Assembly: GCF_018873765.1 (NCBI RefSeq)
Contig: NC_057922.1
Coordinates: 17,063,563-17,127,562, forward strand
Source of the DNA: Telopea speciosissima
Taxonomy: Eukaryota > Streptophyta > Magnoliopsida > Proteales > Proteaceae
Length of the DNA: 64,000 nucleotides
Reading direction: 5' to 3'
A program made the translations under genes and the position numbers. Shown here piece by piece: positions 51,071-62,715 of the stretch; positions within the stretch are counted from its first letter, which is position 1, and the number at the start of each line of letters is the position of its first letter. The notes below the pieces were generated by a model. That model worked only from the letters and a program-made list of their open reading frames with translations, made no database searches and was not told the DNA's origin.

Positions 51071-51957
51071 ATGCGACCAAGTAGAGATCTCTTGCCCTTT
51101 TTTATTATCCAATTAAAGCTTAAATGTGTGCATTCAAAACAACCATTGTTTTCTTATACACCAATTTACTTACTAAACAATCCATAATAGTGATCCCTTG
51201 ACTAGGATGCATGATTAGAGTAGTGTTTGACTTCAGGAGTTCTCAAACTTCCCATATACTACTCAGAACTTGAAAAGTGGCAACTTAGTGGGAAAGAAGT
51301 TAGCCGGCTACCATATATTGCGCCATTGAATGTGCAGAAGAAGAAGAAGAAAAAGAAGAGGAAGAGAGAAGCTAGAAGAAAAGCATTGAAGGCCTTGGAG
51401 AGTCAGGAGTTATAGAAGATCACAAGTCGCACAATTCAATAAAAATGAGCCACGAGACACACAACACACATACCAAAAAGTGCGTAGTTAGTTGGGTTCC
51501 GAAGGCCTAAAAACGTTCCTTTATGGGAAGGTCAGGGACACCCTTATATTCAATGGCTCTATTGACTTTAGAGACTAAAGAGTTTTTTATTTTCTTTTTT
51601 TTCTGGTAGGTGAAATGTATATGGTGATGATGATCAGTGAGAAACATCAAGAAGAAGGCCTAACCTATTTGAATGCTCCACCCGCCTACTACTCTCAAGC
51701 CCTTAGACCTCGACAACAGGCAAGTTGACTTTGACACTACAAAACTATTAGCTTTTGCTAACCAAAGAATATCACAAATTGAAATCTATCTAAAAAAGAA
51801 ATATTTCATCAAAGGACCTAACTAGGTTTGGATTCTTGGATTGATTCAATGCATTAAAAACAATAGGGGAAAAGATCCCCAAGTGCAAATTCCTTTTCCT
51901 CCAATTCTTCTTTTTACGGTTCTCCTCAAAAGAAAAAAAATATATATGGTTAACTTA
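51071..51957. other. intergenic, nothing recognised
   Basis: A Lys/Arg-rich frame at 51227-51415 comes from an AAG microsatellite near 51339-51370. No gene is supported. Confidence 0.35.
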
Positions 51958-53927
51958 TGTTGGAATTTTAAATGATTTTAGAATATTTGATTCAATATAT
52001 TATAGATGCAGCCCAATTACATCTAAGCTCAACAATTAAACATTTATAGAGTTTTATCCGCATTATGGTCCAAGCCCACAAAGTCCACTTGGCCCATAAT
52101 GCACAGCAAGTCCATGACTAATATTTCTTAGTCTTTGTTATGCAATGTAAAGATTTAATCTCAGCCGTTGAAGCTCAATTGGAATCGACGGTTGAGATAT
52201 CGTAGGAGATTTTAGAGTTTGATATGTAGAAAGCTTCATCGTGGAAGATGATGTGGCATCCTTCTTGGTGATTGTTTCAACTCTCATAGTGAAAGATGAT
52301 GTAGCAGTCCTTTTTTCAAAGATTCTCCTGGTCCAAACTCCTTCAACTACTTCTCCCAAGAGCCTTCTTGAAGACTACAAATTTTCATTAGTTTAAAAAA
52401 GCAAGAGAGTCTTCCTTACAGACTACAAAACAGCAAACATCTTCTAAGGTCTTTTTTTATTGGGACACCCACTTCAACCTTAAAGCTTGCATCAAGGCAC
52501 ATTGGAACAACCAACCCCTATGTCTTGAAATCTACTTTTAGTCATTTGTTTTCTATAATTTTTATTTTCTTTAAAATTAAGCATGTAATCTCAATCTTTG
52601 AAAATCAACGACTGAGATATCGTAGGAGCTTTTAGGGTTTTCTTTATTTGCCTATAAAAAGTCTATCTACATTGCTTGTAAGTCATCCTATTTTGAATAA
52701 AATATTTTCTTGTTGCTTCAAACACTTTTGTGAATCAAGTTGAGTTCCTCCCCCTGAAACCAAGCTGAGTTTCAATTTCAATCTTGAAGAATTGAAGATT
52801 CTCCGGTGACCTCGAAGTATTGTCACCATTAACTTTGAAGAGTTAGTAAGTCTACCTCCATCAAAGAACCTAGAAGAGTACTTTCTTGGAATTACTATCA
52901 TCCCTACATATTCACTATTTTTTTCTTTCATTTTATGATATTTTTGTTATACCCATCTCATCATTTTCAATCCAAATCTAAACTCATAACATTTTCTTTT
53001 CATTTCTATATTGCATACCAAGTTTGAGAATTCATTCTATAAGTTTCTCATCAAATTTGAATCTATGTAGTGACCTCTACTTCACGACCTCATATCATCC
53101 TCTTTTATTCATAATTTCAGAAAACCCAAAGAACAAAAATTTTCGCACGATCTGTTAGTTTTCCTCTCTAATTAAAATCACCTCAAACCTAGTTACACAC
53201 TGAAAGTTATCATTATTTTACTGCAATAGTGCGAATCTACCTAAAATTAAGATTTCGCTCTTATAGTTATCGTTCTCTCCCAATCCGAGTTTGTGCAACC
53301 TAGACAAGGGTTGCGTCAATTATTATTTTTTATAAAAGATTTATTAAAGGATTTTTTTCATTTCATAATAGACACCTTAATGACCAATGAGTATGTCTAT
53401 TAAAAGACTTATTTGAATGGTTAGCAAACAAGTCTTGTGAAAAAAGACATGATTTATGGGCATATCGTTTGGAGACATCCCTTGGGGTGCCTCTTCTTCT
53501 CCTATATAAAGAGAAGAGATATTGCCCATTTCTCTGATAATTTTTAGACAACCTCTTTTTTGTTTTTTCTCTTAGCTTTCTTTCTTTGTTGTTTATAAAT
53601 ATTCAATTGAGTGCAACTCTTTATGTCCTTAGTAGCCTAGTCTATTCGATAGCTTCATGTTTAGAGTATTGTTTTATCTTGGAAGCTGATTTGCAAAGAT
53701 CCAGTTTGCACCTTAGGGAGGCGTCTACAGTCTTAAAGAAAGTGTCCATTGACACGACTTAGCCTGATCGATTCCTCAAGTTTCTTCATAATTTTCATAT
53801 TCATGACGCATTATAGAGTACTTAAATTTTCAAACATCAGTCTTGGTTTGTCTATGGTTCAGATAAATACTCTATTCCCCTTAATACATGTGTTATAATA
53901 TATGCTTTGGATGCATTATTTCCAACA
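51958..53927 (+). mobile_element. LTR-derived block, possibly two LTRs
   Basis: Begins TGTTGGAATTTT and ends TTTCCAACA, flanked by ACTTA (51953-51957) and ACTCA (53928-53932), one mismatch. It has two TATA boxes with typical downstream tails: CCTATAAAAAG near 52652 and CCTATATAAAGAG near 53500. A duplicated GAGATATCGTAGGAG word occurs at about 52193 and 52615. Two promoters suggest one LTR nested in another or a hybrid; the inner boundary is not resolved. Confidence 0.5.
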
Positions 53928-55319
53928 ACTCAAACAATAAAAAACCAAAAACCTGTAGAGAAAAAGAAGTGACTTATAAACAGCTATCTGCTTACCAAAA
54001 TTTAAATTGACCCTCAAATAGGAATCATAAAGGAATGAGCTATTGGAGTTAAAATTAATAATTCGATTAATTGGGTAATAATAATTATGCAATATAGGAT
54101 ACCAAAAAATTTTCGCTGAAGAATGCTTCACAGACTCGTCTCATCCTTAGATCACTTATTGGTGACATTGTTATTTATAGAATAGGGCAACCTTATAATG
54201 GCCCAATAAGTACTTTATAATATACATCACATTGAGTGCAATCCCTTTTAACCTTCAAATAAGCAAAACATATGCTCTCTCAGCTCTCGTAAAACTATTA
54301 AATTTTTTGCAGATGAAAGCAATGATTTAATATTTTCTTGGACTGTTTAAGTAAAGGGGAAAAATCATGGCTACCTAAAGCTATATATGATTCTTTCATT
54401 GAGGATTCTTTTAAGATATTTTCACTTCTTAACGGTTTTTTCGATTATATCTTTTTCTTTTTTCTTAGGAAAATTTCATGTACCTCCCCTGAGGTATGAC
54501 TTAATTACACCTTCATCTGTGAAGTTTGAAAATTTTTAAACTAAGTAACAAAAACACCTAGTCCATTAACTTCGATTACATATATATTTTTTTGGTAGAG
54601 TTCTTCGATTATATCAGGTAAAAGTAAGATCTGCTTTGGACCAGAACGTTGGACCCAAGAAAATATTTATCAAACCAAACCAAACCCAAACCATGGCCTA
54701 GAAGTCCAAGTCCAGCAATGGAAAATAGGCTGGGCCTTCGTTAGCTTGGCCCAATAATATTCACTCCTTCCCAATCCCACAAAAAATTAGTCTAGTCCAG
54801 TTATTGTACTACTGCCGGTTTGAAACTCTGTGAATTATTTATATAGTAGTTATCCATGCAACAATGGAATGCGATGTTTTCGAAAATTACAAGAAAAAAA
54901 AATCTGGGTCATCTATTTTTATATTATTTTAATCTAAATCGTTTGTTCTCACTCAGAGTTCAAAGAATGCACAGTAATGTCTAGAGTATTGATACACATA
55001 TATAGACATACACGGGATGTGCACTAATACAAAAGGGGTTATCTGATTGAATTAGACTCTGAAATTTGACACGTGGCTAAACTAGATCATATTCTCTCTA
55101 TCCAATGGTCTACGTGACAGAATCGATGCATTGTGACATTTGGAAAAATAACGGACTTTTGTGATAATAATAATTCGCCTGCTTATATATATAGAAATGG
55201 CAATGTTCCACTCCATCATTTTATTTCAATCGTATGGAGCAATCATCAGCTCCACCGAGATAGGGGATCTTACAAAATTGTACACACACGAATCTCAACT
55301 TGAGGATCCATGATCCTCT
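53928..55319. other. intergenic / 3' flank of CMF gene, with relics
   Basis: A lone GGGTAATTT-family TIR relic lies near 54470-54590 (CATGTACCTCCCCTGAGGT). A relative of the 165-bp repeat at 23381 lies near 55030-55160 (GAAATTTGACACGTGGC). The remainder shows nothing recognisable. Confidence 0.45.
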
Positions 55320-58300
55320 TCATGTCCAGGATTGGATTTGGAAGTTGCATTTGAAGGAATTCACGCCACTGATGTGAGCAAAAATATCTGAAGAGTCAAC
55401 CATTTGCTCTTGTTCTTTCACTGCTGCCACCTATAGACACATAAAATTTTCAAAAAAAAACAAAAAAGAGAAAGGGTATAGTTTTCCTTCACCTCGGTGA
55501 AAAGAGAATCTCTTCATCCATTAGATCTGACACTCTGATTGGACCGAGAGTGTTTCAGACCTACTGGAGTCAACGACAAGATTCACTATTTCATGAGTCC
55601 AATCAAACCCCATATCACCATGGATGAATGGATTCTCTCTTCACCCTGTGTGATGGAAAAGTTTCGACAAAGGGAAAATTATATGGACCAGTGTTGGAAA
55701 ATGGAAAAGTTTTGGCAGAGGGAAAATTATATGGACAAGTGTTGGGAAAAATTGTTAAATTCTAAGTTAATAGAGAGAACATATGGAATGGTCAATTATG
55801 CATGTAATGAATTGATGCAGGCCACGCCCATACCCGGCCCATGTGTCTGACCCTGACCAGCTCTCTACTCCATTGGCCCAACCACATGTTTTTTGGAGAT
55901 TAGCCTGACTTCAAGCCCAACAAGTACATTCCAAGGACCAGCCCCAAGGTGGGGCCCAAGCTCAAAAGAGCTTAAGTGCAATCCAAAGTCCAACCCCTAG
56001 GCAAAGACCATGTAGCAACCAGCGCAAGGCCCCAACCAGAAATCTAATTGTGTACATATACCAACTTCAAGGGAATTTTTGGGATACTTGCAACGTGAAT
56101 TTGAAGAAATCTACTTCACACAAAATTATAGGTCAGCGACTTTTCATTAAAGTTCCATTGGAATCAGGTCAAATTTGAGCTAAAACGAAAGAGTTATGCC
56201 TTTTATACTGAATTGTGAGCTTTATACGAAAATAAAGAGACACAAGGGAGACGAAAGGTCATAGGCGAGCTAGACTATATGTCTTTAGTATAAATGGCAT
56301 AACTCCTTCGTTTTAGCTCGGATTGATCTGATTCCAATGAACTTTAATGAAGACTCGCTGATCTATAATTTTGTGTGATATAGATTTCTTCACATTCGCA
56401 TTGCAGGTATCCCAAAAATTCCCTTGAAGTTTGGTATATGTACATAGTCAGAATTCTGGTTGGGGCCTTGGGCTGGATGTTACACGGTCTTTGCCTTGGG
56501 GCTGGACTTTGGGCTGCACTTAAGCTCTTTTGAGCTTGGGCCACACCTTGGGGTTGGTCCTTGGAATGTACTTGTTGGGCTTGAAGTCAGGCTGATCTCC
56601 GAAGAGCATGTGGTTAACCCAATCGAATAGAGAGCTGGTTGGGGTCAGACACATGGGTATGGGCATGGCCTGCATCATGAATTCTCTAAGAAGCCACAAG
56701 ATCAAGGTTATATAGGTCTTAAACTGGTCTCTCGCCTACTAGCTCAACTAGTTGATAGGCATGATAGCCACCCTGGTTAATCTTGAACTCTTTAAAAAAC
56801 TTCAATAAAGGTTCTAATTTTTTGGCATGTCATAGTTTATGATGTAGGGAGCAGATCTTACTTCTTCATCGTCTTCATCTTCATGATTGCCACAATTGGG
56901 TCTTGCTGCTTCTCCAAACTCATCGTTCTTGGCAAATCTTCCTCTAACACGAGGACGGCTATCAGCAAGAGTCTTGCGACATGCATACTGCAGATTCACT
57001 TGTCATTAAAAGGAGCTAAATAGATGTTGGGAAAATCTTGTTATGATCCAGGTTGGTTACAGCAATAAGATTGTAACTTTACTTTTTTTTGCCCTTTGTC
57101 TCGTTCTCAAAGATTATTTTAATCATGGGTTAAAAAAAAATTTCAAAATAAGTTGAAAGTGACTTATCATTATGTCATTTTAAAAAAAAAACTGTTATTA
57201 TCCATGCAAAATGACAAAATTACCCTTGTATTAAATAACTTTTGAGAATAAAACAAAGGGGCAAAAAAGTACGGTTTCAACTTCTTAGATCACTGACTTG
57301 GGGACAAGAAGATGCACCATATTCTCGCTTTTTTTTTTTTTAGTTTCATCTACTCTGATGAAAGAGGACATGAACCTTGTTCTTTTTACTATAAGAGAGA
57401 GAGAGAGAGAGAGACCTTGATTTTCTTACTGAAATTTCTTTCATTTCTCTTCTTCATGTATCTAAGGATCTTCTCCTTCCTTTCTTCAACAGAGAGTTTT
57501 CCAACTTTGTAGGTGGATTCTTCCAAAGTACAGATTTCTGATGTTAGAGTAGAAGTCCCACCACCATTCACCAGTTGGGAGCTATCATTATTAAGGCCCT
57601 TTTCAATGAACCCAAAAAAAAAAAAAAGGAAAAGAAAAAAAAAATTAATTACAATCTTTTTTATCCCATTAATAATGGTAAAGAACAATTTTTTTTAAAA
57701 AAAAATCACTACTTATTCTTGATTCAGTACTCTTACTGATTCTTTAATTGGCTTAGATATATACCTGTATATCACCAGAGTTGTAAACTTGTTGAATTGA
57801 ATCAGAACCATAAACTCCATAATTATCACCTTGAAATTCCAACTCTTGTGTCTGAAAATCAGAGCCCATAAGAATATTTCCAGCAAAAACTACTCCTGAT
57901 GGATCAGCAGGTATTGTTGTACTCAAATTCGAGGGCAAGAAAGGTCCTAAACTTGTTGGATCAAGGAAAGAACATGAAGGTAATGAAGATAAACAATGAT
58001 CATCTTCAAAAACAGATGGTAATATTGAAGGTCCTTTGAGATCAGGAACAACTGAGTCAGAAGAGTATGTAGTTGAGAACCTATTGCCTATATCCACTAA
58101 TGGAATGTGGCATTGCAGTGAAGACAGATCAAATTGATCTTCTTGTGTTGTTGATAGTAATGGAGGAGGGACAACAACATTTGAAAATGTTGATTGTGGA
58201 GAAAAATCTATGGAAGCTGAGATTTCATTATTCTCATTATTCTCATCTTGAAAATCAAAGATAATTGAGAGATTGTTGGTGTTACTGCTGTTATTGTTGT

Positions 58301-61300
58301 TGTTATTGGGCTTTCCTATTTCAGAAGGGAATGAAGAAGAAAAGGAGAGATTAGTGGTGTAATTAGAGTTCTCTTCAAAACAGCAGTTTGAGCAGGAAGA
58401 AACATCTGAGTTTTGTAGAGTTTCAGGGAAAAATTCTTGATCACAAAATTCAAATTGTTGAGAACTTATAGGGCTACTCACAACATCCTTATCCTGCAAC
58501 ATATTTAAATACCCTAATCAGTTCAAAAGAAACCCTTTCAGAATAATCATTAAAGGTCTGAAAGCTTTATAAACAAACAAACTTTGAAACAGGAATATTA
58601 GAACATTTCTTTAAGGGAAAAGCAACAAATGCAACCATATCATCACTTAAAGCATACCTTTTCTTTATTCACTTATGCAGTTCAAAGACAGACATAAAGT
58701 CCAAACTGGACTAGAATACTAGATGAAGAAAACATATCCATTATATCATCAATGATGTTGGTCATAATTAATTTCAGTCAAAGGTGACATAAAGTAGTGT
58801 TATAGGGGAAGCTTGGTACAAGGTTCCAAAGCTCTATTAATCTATCACTACAAGGGCTTTAGAACATTGTACCAAGCTAGCCTCCCTATAACACTACTTT
58901 ACATTGAAGCTCATTGAGACTCTGGCTTTTGAAATTGTCTCCAAGCCACCTTGGTTAGCAAAGCTCGATTATGGAGTTTAGAATCTCTAAACCCGAGTCC
59001 TCCAGTATCTTTAGATTGGTATAATCTCTTCCATGAAATCTAAGGAATCTTTTCGTTATCACATTTATAACTTTAACTGTTAATCCATTGACTAGAACTT
59101 TGAGTCATGTCTCACCGAGTTTACTCAACTCAGTAATAGTCTTCCTGTTTGGATGGATGACTAAAGAATGGAATAAACTCATCAACCAAAATGCTACTTG
59201 ATCATATAAAAGTTTAGATCAATACATTTATAACTTTAGATTGGCATAATCTCTTCCATGAAATCCAAGGAATCTTTTCGTTATCACATTTATAACTTTA
59301 ATTGTTAATCCATTAATTAGAAATTTGAGTCATGTCTCACCGAGTTTACTCAACTCAGTAATAGTCTTCCTATTTGGATGGATGACTAAAGAATGGAATA
59401 AACTCATCAACCAAAATGCTACTTGATCATATAAAAGTTTTGATCAATTCATTAGTACAAATTAGATATTTCTTGCAGGTTAAAGGCTCTAAAAGGACAT
59501 AGAAGGTGTGAAAAAAGGATACTATACGTTGAAATAAGAGAATCATTCAAGAATAATGCCTTTATAAAAGTTACATCTTTGGATAAACTAGAATAGTGGA
59601 ATATGATTTCTTAAACGAATAAATCAAATAGGTAAGAATGAAATAAGTTTTGGCTTGCACGTATGTTTCATCTACACGTACACTTTAGGTGCCAACCAAC
59701 ACTTGTTCCATTTACGATCATCTAAAGGGTATTTATGAAAACAAAAAGGGACAGGTGTTGACACCTGAAGTGTACGTTCAAGGGGTATTCATGTCACAAA
59801 ACCCTATCATAAATGGAGGATGAGGTACCTCTTGCCTTTCACTTGTAAACTTTTAATTTTGACCCAGTCAAACTTCTTTAGTACATATGCCAAGAAAGAT
59901 AGATATAAATTAAATCAACCTCTGCATTATCGAACTAAAGTGTGCCAATATAATTTTCAAATAGGCACTTAGAAGGAAACCCTAAATTATGGAACAGCTT
60001 AACAACCTTTAAAGTTAGTAGCTAGAAAAGCAACTTTTTGTGGACATCCTAACTTATGCAAGCTTTTCTTCATTTTTCTTCTAAGAGAAGAGATTCTTTT
60101 CTAAGTCCCCAGGCCTGCAGGGTACATTGGCATTTCTGTGTCTATCTCTCTCTCTTTCTCATATGAAATAATTTTGTTGCTCTCCTATATATGATACCAT
60201 TTTACCGCATATCATTGATGTGCTTCTACCTCTTGCCCAAATAATCATCTCCCTTTTATTTTAATATGCTCACACATAGGGGTGCAAGTTTGGCCCTGTC
60301 GGCTTGAACCTACCCTACCCTGCCCTGAGCCCGAACAGGACCTGGGCTGAGATATTTGGCCCTGAGGGCCGGTCAGGGCTGGAAATTTCTGACCCTGTGT
60401 CAGGGTCAAATCGGGTCAAGGTTGAGGCCTTGGGCTAAGCCTGGCCTGGCCTGGCCCTGCCTGAGCCTATTTTAAGTTATACTATAAAATATCTGTTGAT
60501 ATAATATATATATTATAAACTTTAAACTTCACCCACATTTTGTTATATAATTTATTGTATATGAAGATAATAAGTGATATACTACATTTTATTATAGTGT
60601 TATTTCAAGTAAAATTGATAGTTTTCTCCCTAGCCCATTCTAACCCATACATTTCCTTCCCCCCCCCCCCATGATCAGGGCCAATCAGGGTCAGCCCGGC
60701 CCTACCCTAAGGGCGGGTCAGGGTTGTATTTTTCAGGTCCTGAGTCAGGGTCGGGTTGGGCCTAGGCCCAGCTAAGGGGACTTAGGATTGGGCTAGGGTT
60801 TTATAAAGCTCGGCCCAACCTGACCCTATTGTAGCCCTACTCATACACAAACAACACAAAAGGCACAAATTTGCATAGGTACAACGGTTTGATTCAGGCA
60901 TAAAAAAAGGGCGTACCCAGTGCATGAGGCTCCCGCCACTACGGGGTTGGGAGGGTCATAATGTACGTAATCTTACCCCTGCTTTTGCAAAGAGGCTGTT
61001 TCCAAACTCGAACCTTGGAGCAACCTTTACCGTTGCACCAAGGCCCGCCACCAGGCATATTTAAATAAAAATATATATATATATATACATGCCAGGAGGG
61101 TGAAAGACGCGTCCAGCACACCATGTGAAATTTTTAGAAAGTTAGGAACCTATTACTAACAATGATCATTGCTTATACCAAGAAAGGAATTTTATATTAT
61201 GTGTTTGTTCTTGTTAAGACAAAAATTCCTGAAAATTAAAGTTGAGGAAAATATTGGAATGTAAAAAAAGGCTTTTTTTCCCTAAAGCTCTTACATAAAA

Positions 61301-62673
61301 ACACATGCAATGCTTTGGAGTTCTTTATTTAATGATCAAATTATTTAATTAAGAGGTTCAAAATAGAAAACTTGAAGGAGAAGTACTCAACCTATGTATA
61401 TACAAGAATCAAGTTGGAGTACACGAAAGGTTCTTTAACTATGAGTTCTATGAATGGATCGAACTTTCATGATATTATAATTGAGATTAGACAGCATCTG
61501 TGCGAGGATTGTTTGCATGTCACGAGTTAACTAAACTTGGACTTAGAGCCCATTTGGTAATTCTTCTGTTTCTTGTTTTTGGTGTTTTTCTATGCTACTG
61601 GCACAGAAAAACAAAATCTACCGTTTGGATGCACCGGTTTGTTTTTCCAGAAACAAAAAAAAGAAAAAAAAAGAAAAGACGACCCATTCGATTATGAGTT
61701 CAAATTTATTTATGTATTTTTTAAAAAAAATGGGGTGTCCTTAGTGTATGAAGGTCTCACCATTGCGAGGTTTGGGGTGAGTCATAATGTATGTAGCTTT
61801 ACCCGGAGAGACTGTTTCCAGACTTTCCTATGACCACTAGGTCACAATGGAACAACCTTACCATTGCACCAAGGCCTGCCCTCATGAGTGCAAATTAATG
61901 GTGTAAAAATTTGTATTGCATTTGTACTATTTTTCACAATTTGGAATAGGAAGAAAGTTTTCTATGGAAAAGTGTGTGTCTAGACACAGAGGGAGCGAAA
62001 TGACCACCCTACCCATCATGAAAGATGATAATGATCGCCCTATTGATGCCTCCACGTGCACTCCCATTGGCCCCATGCTAGCATAGGGGCCACCACCCCA
62101 TAGAGAACTCTTCCCCATTGGAATATTATCTTGTGAAAACATGGGCACATATGAAAGTCAAGGATTCCTAGATAGCTTAGTTTCATTATTAGAAGCTGTT
62201 TGTTTCTGTACAAGTTGATGAATCCAAAATGATATATAGTGTCTATATAAAGCTCATCTCTTTTTTTTTTTTGGAAGAGTATTGTCTCCTATGACGACCA
62301 AATTAAAGAGAAGAAAAATGCTACTTTCTTATTTCTTGTTCTAATCAAGGTAGCCTATAAAGTACTTGACCAGCTCCAAATTCATTGCTAGCATTTGCAC
62401 TTCAGGGGAATGCATGTATCAGAGTGAATTTGATAAAAGGAGAAAACCATGTGAATGAGTACAAAAAATTCAACATTAGAGCTTAAGTAAATTTCACATT
62501 AAACAAATTCTAAGACTCGTTTGGTTTTGAACACACCAAGGAGAGGGAATGGTAAGAAAGTTTTTAAGAAAAAAAAAACTAAAAGCAATGGATTTAAGCA
62601 AAAAAAATTGAGAGGTTTGGGAGTTTACGCTCAGAAGTTGTTGTTCTGGTGGATGGATAATATCCTGTAACAT
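55320..62673 (-). CDS. CCT-motif family (CMF) transcriptional regulator
   Basis: Nuclear regulator with a single C-terminal CCT domain and no B-box. CCT domains bind DNA with NF-YB/NF-YC partners; Arabidopsis relatives include sugar-response activators such as ASML2. Five coding exons: 62673-62629, 58493-57765, 57598-57416, 56987-56862 and 55430-55320. All are multiples of three and in phase 0, giving 397 aa. Exon 1 encodes MLQDIIHPPEQQLLS. Exon 2 has SSPISSQQFEFCDQEFFPET, SSCSNCCFEENS, an Asn run, and ends YNSGDIQ. The CCT domain spans residues 298-341 across exons 3 and 4 (ERKEKILRYMKKRNERNFSK, then ACRKTLADSRPRVRGRFAKN). The conserved tail in exon 5 is SSDIFAHISGVNSFKC, ending IQSWT. The two ATGs that open frames at exon edges come from acceptors (ATGTTGCAG). 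Introns 1 (4.1 kb) and 4 (1.4 kb) carry repeats. The 5' splice site of exon 3 is atypical. Confidence 0.94.
55670..55760. repeat. Short direct repeat next to the inverted repeat
   Basis: GGGAAAATTATATGGAC occurs twice about 51-57 bp apart, each followed by AGTGTTGG. It produces a repetitive plus-strand frame that is not considered a gene. It lies in CMF intron 4. Confidence 0.7.
55809..56685. repeat. Long inverted repeat (400-bp arms, 77-bp loop) in CMF intron 4
   Basis: Left arm 55809-56209 and right arm 56287-56685 are imperfect reverse complements along their whole length. The outer words GAATTGATGCAGGCC / GGCCTGCATCATGAATTC, the middle CAAGGGAATTTTTGGGATAC / inverse, and the inner GAGTTATGCC / GGCATAACTC line up in order. 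The repeat lies wholly inside the transcribed last intron of the CMF gene. No transposase or obvious target-site duplication was found. Confidence 0.9.
57395..57415 (-). promoter_or_regulatory. Atypical 5' splice site at a CT microsatellite
   Basis: Intron 3 of the CMF gene begins GTCTCTCTCTCTC directly after AAAATCAAG. It lacks the usual GTRAGT consensus, with the intron side made of the microsatellite. Read-through would add VSLSLSLL and stop at 57389, cutting the CCT domain in half. Confidence 0.75.
58790..58901. repeat. 112-bp foldback in CMF intron 1
   Basis: Arms of about 46 nt with near-complete pairing, starting TAAAGTAGTGTTATAGGG on both strands, around a loop of about 18 nt (58835-58852). 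A 2-3-nt bulge near AGGCTAGC and scattered mismatches give it the look of a MITE or a MIRNA-like hairpin. Confidence 0.85.
59011..59453. repeat. 225-bp tandem duplication in CMF intron 1
   Basis: Copies at 59011-59235 and 59236-59453 share TAATCTCTTCCATGAAATC, CATGTCTCACCGAGTTTACT and GATGGATGACTAAAGAATGG with few differences. Recent local duplication. Confidence 0.92.
60277..60839. mobile_element. hAT-like MITE, copy 4 (best preserved)
   Basis: Starts TAGGGGTGCAAGTTTGGCCC and ends CCCTATTGTAGCCCTA. Flanked by CTCACACA (60269-60276) and CTCATACA (60840-60847), an 8-bp duplication with one mismatch, as expected for hAT. The interior has two GGGTCAGG-rich subterminal arms around an AT-rich centre; no transposase. 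It lies in CMF intron 1. Confidence 0.8.
60903..61051 (-). mobile_element. Au-type SINE, copy 2, internally deleted
   Basis: Minus strand GGCGGGCCTTGGTGCAACGG, then box B TTCGAGTTTGG, ending in a T run (A run at about 60903-60908 on plus). Perfect 8-bp duplication CAGGCATA at 60895-60902 and 61052-61059. About 18 bp (the TGACCACTTGGTCACAA segment of copy 1) are missing. Confidence 0.88.
61707..61883 (-). mobile_element. Au-type SINE, copy 3
   Basis: Minus strand GGCAGGCCTTGGTGCAATGG through ACAGTCTCTCCGGG. Flanked by ATGAGTTCAAATT (61694-61706) and ATGAGTGCAAATT (61884-61896), a 13-bp duplication with one mismatch. It lies about 650 bp from copy 2 in the same CMF intron. Confidence 0.82.
61975..62105. 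repeat. GTGTCTAGACAC / GGTCATT family member
   Basis: GTGTCTAGACACAGAGG, ATGACCACCCTACCC and CCCCATGCTAGCATAGGGGC (itself a hairpin) recall the sequences at 35870, 37104 and 50690. Confidence 0.45.
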
Positions 62674-62715
62674 CGTCTCTTCGTCTTTGTAGCAGACCTT
62701 AAACGAGAGGAATAT

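Noticed and set aside
55539-55850. 103-codon plus-strand frame with repeated ENYMDQCW / ENYMDKCW
   Set aside because: It comes from a short direct repeat inside CMF intron 4 and is antisense to the gene.
56814-56861. Stop after VRSAPYIINYDMPKN as the CMF C-terminus
   Set aside because: A good GTAAGA donor follows EE at 56862, and an in-phase exon at 55430-55320 encodes the conserved family tail.
58484-58502. Met at 58502 as the CMF start
   Set aside because: The codons ATG TTG CAG there are an intron end with acceptor TTGCAG; the real start is the matching MLQDIIHPP exon at 62673.
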